Of a stretch of 64,000 bases of DNA, positions 58,984 through 64,000 are shown one piece after another. The stretch comes from Thermoanaerobacterales bacterium UBA4880 (GTDB taxonomy: Bacteria; Bacillota; Thermoanaerobacteria; Thermoanaerobacterales; UBA4877). Position 1 is the stretch's first letter, and each line of letters opens with the position of its first letter. Under the pieces are notes generated by a model. It worked only from the letters and a program-made list of their open reading frames with translations. It made no database searches and was not told the origin of the DNA. The translations under genes and the position numbers were made by a program. The stretch spans positions 19,472 to 83,471 of the forward strand of contig DHDI01000004.1 in the NCBI GenBank assembly GCA_002399285.1, read 5' to 3'.

Positions 58984-60275
58984 GGATAGCTACAATAGGA
59001 GGGGGTTCAAGTTATACTCCCGAATTGGTAGAAGGTTTTATAAAAAGGTATGACGAATTACCCATAAGGGATCTATATTTGGTGGACATAGAAGAGGGAA
59101 GGCAAAAATTAGAGATAGTAGGGAATCTTGCAAGGCGCATGGTTGAAAAGGCCGGCGTGGATATAAATATCCATACGACTTTAAACAGGCGGGAAGCGAT
59201 AAAAGATGCTGATTTTGTCACAACGCAGTTTAGGGTCGGACTCTTAGATGCGAGAATAAGAGATGAAAAGATACCGTTAAAATATGACGTGATAGGCCAG
59301 GAGACAACGGGTCCTGGAGGATTTGCTAAGTCGCAGAGGACGATACCGGTCATATTGGATATATGCAGAGATATAGAGGAACTTGCGCCGAATGCATGGC
59401 TTATCAATTTTACAAATCCATCCGGCATTATAACGGAAGCAGTATTAAAACACACAAATGTTAATGCAATAGGACTTTGCAACATTCCTATAGGTATGGT
59501 TTACGGAGTTGCGGATATGCTGGGTGTGGATTTTAATAGGGTATCTATAGATTTTGCAGGTCTTAACCATCTTGTATGGGGTACGCATGTATATTTGGAT
59601 GGCGAAGATATAACCGATAGGTTGATCAATGATTTCGCCGACGGCAAACTGTCCAGCGAGGAATTATCCGAGGACTGGCCGTACGAATCTGAATTTATCA
59701 GATCACTCGGCATGCTTCCTTGTGCATATCATAGATATTACTATCTGACTGATAAAATGCTGGAGGAAGTAAAGAAAGATGCGGCTACGGTAGGTACAAG
59801 AGGCGAGCAGGTAAAGAAGATCGAAAAAGAATTGCTTGAATTATATAAGGATCCTAATCTCGATGTGAAGCCAAAGCAGCTGGAGAAAAGGGGAGGAGCA
59901 CATTACTCCGATGCCGCATGCTCATTGATAGATTCCATATATAACAATAAAAAGGATATCCAAACAGTTAATGTACAAAACAACGGCACGATTTCAGATT
60001 TACCTGATAATGTCGTTATAGAGACAAATGCGGTAATAGATAAAGATGGTGCCCATCCCCTTAATATAGGACATGTGCCGACAAAGATAAGAGGTTTGAT
60101 GCAATCAGTTAAAGCTTATGAAGAATTGGCCATTGAGTCAGGTGTAACGGGCGATTATTACACGGCGCTTCAGGCTTTAACATTACATCCGCTTGTCCCT
60201 TCGGCAACGGTAGCAAAGAAGATATTGGATGATATTATTGAACAAAATAAAGATTATTTACCGCAGTATAAATAA
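58965..60275 (+). CDS. 6-phospho-beta-glucosidase, glycoside hydrolase family 4
   Basis: 436 aa. NAD-binding start IATIGGGSSYTPELVEGF; VGQETTGPGGFAKSQRTIPV-type block (reads IGQETTGPGGF); NFTNPSGIITEAVL; metal ligands C172 (LCNIPIG) and H202 (AGLNHLVWG). GH4 enzymes use NAD and Mn2+ to split phosphorylated disaccharides by an oxidative route, here cellobiose-6-phosphate or a similar phospho-beta-glucoside. The start follows AAGGAGG at ten bases and overlaps EIIA, so translation is coupled. Last gene of the sigma-54 operon. Confidence 0.95.
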   Translation: MSGKGLRIATIGGGSSYTPELVEGFIKRYDELPIRDLYLVDIEEGRQKLEIVGNLARRMVEKAGVDINIHTTLNRREAIKDADFVTTQFRVGLLDARIRDEKIPLKYDVIGQETTGPGGFAKSQRTIPVILDICRDIEELAPNAWLINFTNPSGIITEAVLKHTNVNAIGLCNIPIGMVYGVADMLGVDFNRVSIDFAGLNHLVWGTHVYLDGEDITDRLINDFADGKLSSEELSEDWPYESEFIRSLGMLPCAYHRYYYLTDKMLEEVKKDAATVGTRGEQVKKIEKELLELYKDPNLDVKPKQLEKRGGAHYSDAACSLIDSIYNNKKDIQTVNVQNNGTISDLPDNVVIETNAVIDKDGAHPLNIGHVPTKIRGLMQSVKAYEELAIESGVTGDYYTALQALTLHPLVPSATVAKKILDDIIEQNKDYLPQYK

Positions 60276-60519
60276 ATTTAAGCCCGGAATAAAGGGCTCT
60301 GCTTGATCTACAAGTGTTACTCAATTGGGACATATAAAATTACTAATAATTTTGTTTGCATAATCTGGGTTGTTATAGTTTTGAATGGCAAAGGGAGACA
60401 AAATTTGTGCACTTTAAAAGAGCACATCAATTAACGGCCTACCCTTTGCATTTTCTTAGTAGCGGAGTAAAGTTTGGTAATTTTGTTTATATATAAAGCG
60501 AATATAAGGAGGTCAACGA
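60276..60519. other. Intergenic region between the PTS operon and the secreted proteins
   Basis: Contains a short hairpin AGCCC-GGAATAAA-GGGCT (60279-60296) without a T-run, and A+T-rich DNA. No good sigma-A promoter is seen. AAGGAGG precedes the next ATG. Confidence 0.35.
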
Positions 60520-61095
60520 ATGAATAAAGTGCTCTTCAAAAAGGTCTTGTGTTCGATTGCAGTTTGTGCAGTGTCTTTTGTATTCATACCTGCAGCACTG
60601 AAAGCAAAAGTTTTTGCCGCAGGGGAAACGCCTGGTAGTGTAGTTACTTCCGGGCAGTCTGCCGTGGAGCATTATACTTCGGAACAGGCGCTGAAAGATT
60701 TTTCAGACAGCGGGGCAAAGGGATATGTAAAACAGTATATCAAGTTTTTGCAGGATCCTACCTATATGCCAAGCAACAATCTGACTGAGATCAGTGATCA
60801 GCTTGCCAATGCACAGACTTTTGTCAATAAAGATTTCACACTGAAACCTTCTCTGTTTCCTACCCTTGAGAATGTAACCTCTTCGCTGCTTAAGCAGGAT
60901 GGAGGAACCCTGTGGCTGGGATATAAGGATGGAGGCGTTGATCGGGTAAATTTAAGCGATAATTCCGTTCATTCCTTTACGGCCGAAATGCTGGGAAATG
61001 AAAGGGTTTTGCTTCTGGTCGATGATACGGATGGAAAGGGCGTATGGGTTATTGCACGGAATGATAATGCCGTTGTAGTGGAGCATATTAATTAA
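60520..61095 (+). CDS. Secreted protein with a propeller-like motif
   Basis: 191 aa. Signal peptide of ~34 residues (VLCSIAVCAVSFVFIPAALK) with a likely cut at VFA-AGE. The middle is helical and polar. Near the C-terminus TLWLGYKDGGVDRVNLSDNS resembles one blade of the two-component-regulator propeller repeat, followed by ERVLLLVDDTDGKGVWVIAR. The same type of motif occurs in the next, larger secreted protein 28 bases downstream. Alone this fragment is too short to be a propeller, so it may be a partner or a duplicated piece of the larger protein. Function unknown. Confidence 0.7.
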   Translation: MNKVLFKKVLCSIAVCAVSFVFIPAALKAKVFAAGETPGSVVTSGQSAVEHYTSEQALKDFSDSGAKGYVKQYIKFLQDPTYMPSNNLTEISDQLANAQTFVNKDFTLKPSLFPTLENVTSSLLKQDGGTLWLGYKDGGVDRVNLSDNSVHSFTAEMLGNERVLLLVDDTDGKGVWVIARNDNAVVVEHIN

Positions 61096-61123
61096 GTCAA
61101 TCACAAGATAAAGGAGGTTTGTT

Positions 61124-63919
61124 ATGTTTAAGTCAAAGATTTCCAAAAGAGTTGTTGCACAGATGCTGGCTGTGGTTATGGTAATTTCAGGGCTGGTATG
61201 CGCGGCATCGCCCGGCCTGGCCTATGCTGCATCTTTGGGTACGCCCGAGAGTGCAAAGTACAAGCCCATTCAATTGAAGGCCGCGTCTACAAAGGAGATG
61301 GACTATTATGATACACAGACACCCGACGGCATAAAATGGGTAACTGATGCTACAGAGCTGACGTTTATGCCTTCGGCTGCTATCGGAGACGTTACATGCG
61401 CTGTGAAAGACGGAGATAGTGTGTATTGGGTTGGTACCAATAAGGGCCTAATGCGGATCAATTTTAAAGAAGCCGATCAGCGCGACATCGTGCAGTACTT
61501 TGCCGGTTCACGCTATCTGTATGGCGGGGATGACAACGTTACAGGCGTCGCTTCGGACAATGAAGGCGGCGTGTGGGTGCGCAATGCCAAGGGCGCCGTA
61601 CATATTCGTATGCCTAAAAAGACAATGCTGGAGCGGACCTATGTATACGAAAAACTTATAAATGATGTAAATGATCGCCGTGGTATGATCAGCACTAACA
61701 ATGGTTATACATATGATCCCACGATGGATGAGTATTATTCAAAATATGTATCCACTAGTGATAATGATGGTTTATGGACAGCAATGTATGCCATGGGAGA
61801 GATTTTCCGCTATCGGACGCTGAAGGCTGAGAAGGCCGATGCTGAAGAGATAGCCGCTGCCAAAGCCGCTGCCACGCGGGCAACCAAGGCTGTTCTATTG
61901 CTTGACTATATTTCGGGAAGGGGCAACGGATTTCCATGCCGTTCTTACATGCTCAAATCCGAAGCAGCAGTGGACAGTAATACGAATTTGCAAAATGAAA
62001 ATGGGTTCTGGTTTGAAAAGAGGCTGCTGAATGAAGGAGAGACATATCCCGATCCAATAATAGACGAGATGAAGTTGGACGGCAAAACTCCTATTGGCAT
62101 TGCTACTGTACGTATTACTAAGGATGCGCTGAGCAAGAAGGGTTCCCAAGTGTTGGCAAGCTCGGATTTGTACAATGGTCTCGGTCTTAGCCCTTCTGCA
62201 ATCGAAACGTTTAATGCGGAGAGGACAAACGACAATTTACTTGGGAAAAATATAGTCTCTTCAAAGGGACTTGTCTATCCTGTGATGGTGGAAGGAGCAA
62301 ATATCGGCCGAGAATATGAGAATGGGCCGATAGATCTTAATAAAATTAAGTTTCGCCTAACAACACCCATTTATGAACGCATACCAACATTCTTCAATGA
62401 TCTATTCCCGGAGAGTGTCATTGGAAGTGACGGCTATATAGATGAATCTCAGATAGTGTACAAGGCGGATACATCTTCCGATGAGGTGGACGGACATTAT
62501 GCGCTGTTTCTGACTGCATATAGATATCTTTGTGATACACCGGAGGACAATACTCTTAAAAATACTATCGTTGAAGCGGCTACAAAAATGACCGACTTAA
62601 TTTTAGAGGATGACCATTACTATATTGTTGATGCCCATGGTAAATCTACTCAGTGGTCTCGATGGCTGTCTGAGTACTTTAACGATGGTATAGACATGAT
62701 GAAAGCGCAGCCCCAATGGAAGCAATATGGTATCGGCGTAGATGCCAAAGGTGAAGATCATTTATCCTACGGTTTCGAAGATGGTCCACTGAATGCGTTG
62801 GAAGTCATGATGGCGTTGAAGACGACATCCTATATTGCCAAGGATTCGGATGCGGCAGCTTATGCCGACCAGATTGCTAAATATGAAAAAGCTTATGATT
62901 TATGCTATGAATCGCCCTATTCAGGCGGCGGTGCCAATAATGATAAAGGATATGTCAATGGTAAAGGTTATATTGACATGGCCAATGAATACATTGATAG
63001 AAGGCTTGTTCGTCAGGCAACAGATGCTTATGATAATGACAATAACACGCCTGTTATACAATATGATGAAAAATTAAACGGCGACAAAACAACCAATGCT
63101 GTATTGCACAATGACTGGACCCAATATATAAACTATTCGGATGAAGAACTGGGATGGTTTCCTGTTTATGCACTACTGACTCTGGAGACAAACGCCGACA
63201 GGAAAAATGAAATAGTCTCTGCCTTTGATCAGTGGTATGTGGGGCAGGAGGAAAGGGAAGAGAATCCTTTCTATACATTCCTTTATCAGCTGGCTCATCC
63301 TGATAAAACTGATGTGGATTTGGCATCAGCCGTGAGATATTTTTATAGGTCGCCTCAAATCCGTAATCAAACTCTGGGGGTTCGGGGAGATCGGCAAGAT
63401 GTGTTCTATATAGAGCCCTGTGACAGAGACAAGGAGGTTTCTCAGACCAACTATGCTCTAGCACCCGATGAAAGGGCCATAACCAAAAACAACAGTAATC
63501 CTTTTACGGCTTACTCGGGTTTTGGCGAACAGACAAAAGGGAGTTATACCGAGGGATCCATGGGCTGTGGTACTGTATTTACGCTGCCTTACTGGTTCGG
63601 CCGATACTACGGTATGATAGCAGAAGAGAATAAAGGCGACTATTATGACAAGAAAACACCTTCTGCATTGTTAAGGTCGGATAGCACTGACGGAATGATT
63701 GAACTCCGATTATATGTAACTGATGATGAAATACCATTGCCAAGAGTAATCACAGATTTCTATGCAGATGGAAAGTATATCGGACGTGCTAGGACCGATA
63801 ATGACGGAATCGCACATTTAACTATCAAAGCAACACAGGATGGGAACTATTCAGCAGTTACCACAGAAAGACTGATTGGAAAGACCATGTATCGCATGAC
63901 CAAAAGTACCACCAAATAA
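61124..63919 (+). CDS. Large secreted protein, propeller-like N-terminus and helical repeat core
   Basis: 931 aa. Signal peptide of ~35 residues ending GLAYAA-SLG. Residues ~95-175 have two to three propeller-like motifs (SVYWVGTNKGLMRINF, GGVWVRNAKGAVHIRM). Residues ~205-700 are mostly helical: STSDNDGLWTAMYAMGEIFR at ~209, GNGFPCRSYML at ~266, LSYGFEDGPLNALEVMMALK at ~547 and GWFPVYALLTLETN at ~675, suggesting an alpha/alpha toroid or glycan-active barrel. The last 70 residues are a beta domain. I do not recognise an assigned catalytic family. Adjacent cellobiose genes make a polysaccharide-related role plausible. Ribosome site AAGGAGG; terminator follows. Confidence 0.7.
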   Translation: MFKSKISKRVVAQMLAVVMVISGLVCAASPGLAYAASLGTPESAKYKPIQLKAASTKEMDYYDTQTPDGIKWVTDATELTFMPSAAIGDVTCAVKDGDSVYWVGTNKGLMRINFKEADQRDIVQYFAGSRYLYGGDDNVTGVASDNEGGVWVRNAKGAVHIRMPKKTMLERTYVYEKLINDVNDRRGMISTNNGYTYDPTMDEYYSKYVSTSDNDGLWTAMYAMGEIFRYRTLKAEKADAEEIAAAKAAATRATKAVLLLDYISGRGNGFPCRSYMLKSEAAVDSNTNLQNENGFWFEKRLLNEGETYPDPIIDEMKLDGKTPIGIATVRITKDALSKKGSQVLASSDLYNGLGLSPSAIETFNAERTNDNLLGKNIVSSKGLVYPVMVEGANIGREYENGPIDLNKIKFRLTTPIYERIPTFFNDLFPESVIGSDGYIDESQIVYKADTSSDEVDGHYALFLTAYRYLCDTPEDNTLKNTIVEAATKMTDLILEDDHYYIVDAHGKSTQWSRWLSEYFNDGIDMMKAQPQWKQYGIGVDAKGEDHLSYGFEDGPLNALEVMMALKTTSYIAKDSDAAAYADQIAKYEKAYDLCYESPYSGGGANNDKGYVNGKGYIDMANEYIDRRLVRQATDAYDNDNNTPVIQYDEKLNGDKTTNAVLHNDWTQYINYSDEELGWFPVYALLTLETNADRKNEIVSAFDQWYVGQEEREENPFYTFLYQLAHPDKTDVDLASAVRYFYRSPQIRNQTLGVRGDRQDVFYIEPCDRDKEVSQTNYALAPDERAITKNNSNPFTAYSGFGEQTKGSYTEGSMGCGTVFTLPYWFGRYYGMIAEENKGDYYDKKTPSALLRSDSTDGMIELRLYVTDDEIPLPRVITDFYADGKYIGRARTDNDGIAHLTIKATQDGNYSAVTTERLIGKTMYRMTKSTTK

Positions 63920-63925
63920 TATTTT

Positions 63926-63950
63926 AAAAGCCGGATGTTCCGGCTTTTTG
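63926..63950 (+). terminator. Terminator after the large secreted protein
   Basis: AAAAGCCGG pairs with CCGGCTTTT around ATGTT, followed by TGTATTTT. Confidence 0.88.
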
Positions 63951-64000
63951 TATTTTAACTGAGAATAGTTGTAATAAGAGCTAAAAAATGAGTTGACAGG

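Noticed and set aside
62835..63077. 80-codon frame inside the large secreted protein gene
   Set aside because: It is a shadow in another frame, rich in M, R and T, with no ribosome site.

Overview
The window reads as a chromosome segment of a low-to-moderate G+C, anaerobic, endospore-forming member of the Clostridia (Firmicutes). The evidence is a tricistronic GerA-type germinant receptor, bofA and pdaA (sporulation), a four-subunit pyruvate:ferredoxin oxidoreductase, the [FeFe]-hydrogenase maturases HydE/G/F, an acetoacetate decarboxylase, a Bacillus-type large SRP RNA, strong AGGAGG-type ribosome binding sites and frequent GTG/TTG starts. The order tadA - SRP RNA - dnaX - ebfC - recR - yaaL - bofA (45.7-50.3 kb) is the order remembered from Bacillus subtilis near its origin. 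I cannot name the genus.

Layout. 1-2.5 kb: TPR/DEAH helicase running off the left edge. 2.7-4.7 kb: sigma factor/anti-sigma pair behind a SigW-like promoter. 4.9-5.9 kb: GNAT and Nudix genes. 6.1-10.3 kb: YfcC-type carrier, isoaspartyl dipeptidase, thiamine-binding protein, then a TPP riboswitch controlling thiT. 11-17.8 kb: acetoacetate decarboxylase, then an ascorbate-type PTS locus with a PRD regulator and a heavily broken agaS. 18.1-23 kb: envelope lipid/glycan enzymes, dihydrolipoyl dehydrogenase and flavin reductase. 23.2-28.3 kb: aroF and the hydrogenase-maturation operon behind a leader with a terminator/antiterminator switch. 28.8-38.8 kb: lipoprotein, plsC, gerK operon, a two-P-loop ATPase, an M19 dipeptidase, a Cas4-like nuclease divided over two overlapping membrane-anchored genes, and pdaA. 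38.8-41.1 kb: ArsR and XRE regulators, a flippase-like protein and a zinc ribbon protein. 41.2-45.7 kb: a cluster of DnaA boxes, a polar amino-acid ABC transporter, hpf, a hypothetical gene and a niacin repressor. 45.7-50.3 kb: tadA, two serine tRNAs, SRP RNA and the dnaX-recR-bofA block. 50.5-53.6 kb: por operon. 54.1-60.3 kb: LevR-type activator, a sigma-54 promoter and a cellobiose-type PTS with a GH4 phospho-glucosidase. 60.5-63.9 kb: two secreted proteins with propeller-like motifs.

How the parts fit. The carbohydrate loci each pair a PRD regulator with its own PTS: the cellobiose locus looks intact and sigma-54 driven, while the ascorbate-like locus has lost agaS and has no separate EIIA gene. 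Por and Hyd proteins indicate fermentative disposal of electrons as hydrogen, though no hydrogenase structural gene lies here. The most unusual signals are (i) a mosaic family of intergenic repeats (five copies, 23.1-36.8 kb) bracketing aroF/TM1266, the two-P-loop ATPase and the dipeptidase, (ii) the two-part membrane Cas4-like nuclease, (iii) the DnaA-box cluster at 41.2-41.3 kb, and (iv) the unassigned attenuator leader of the hydrogenase-maturation operon. All assignments come from reading the sequence and remembered family features; no database search was run.
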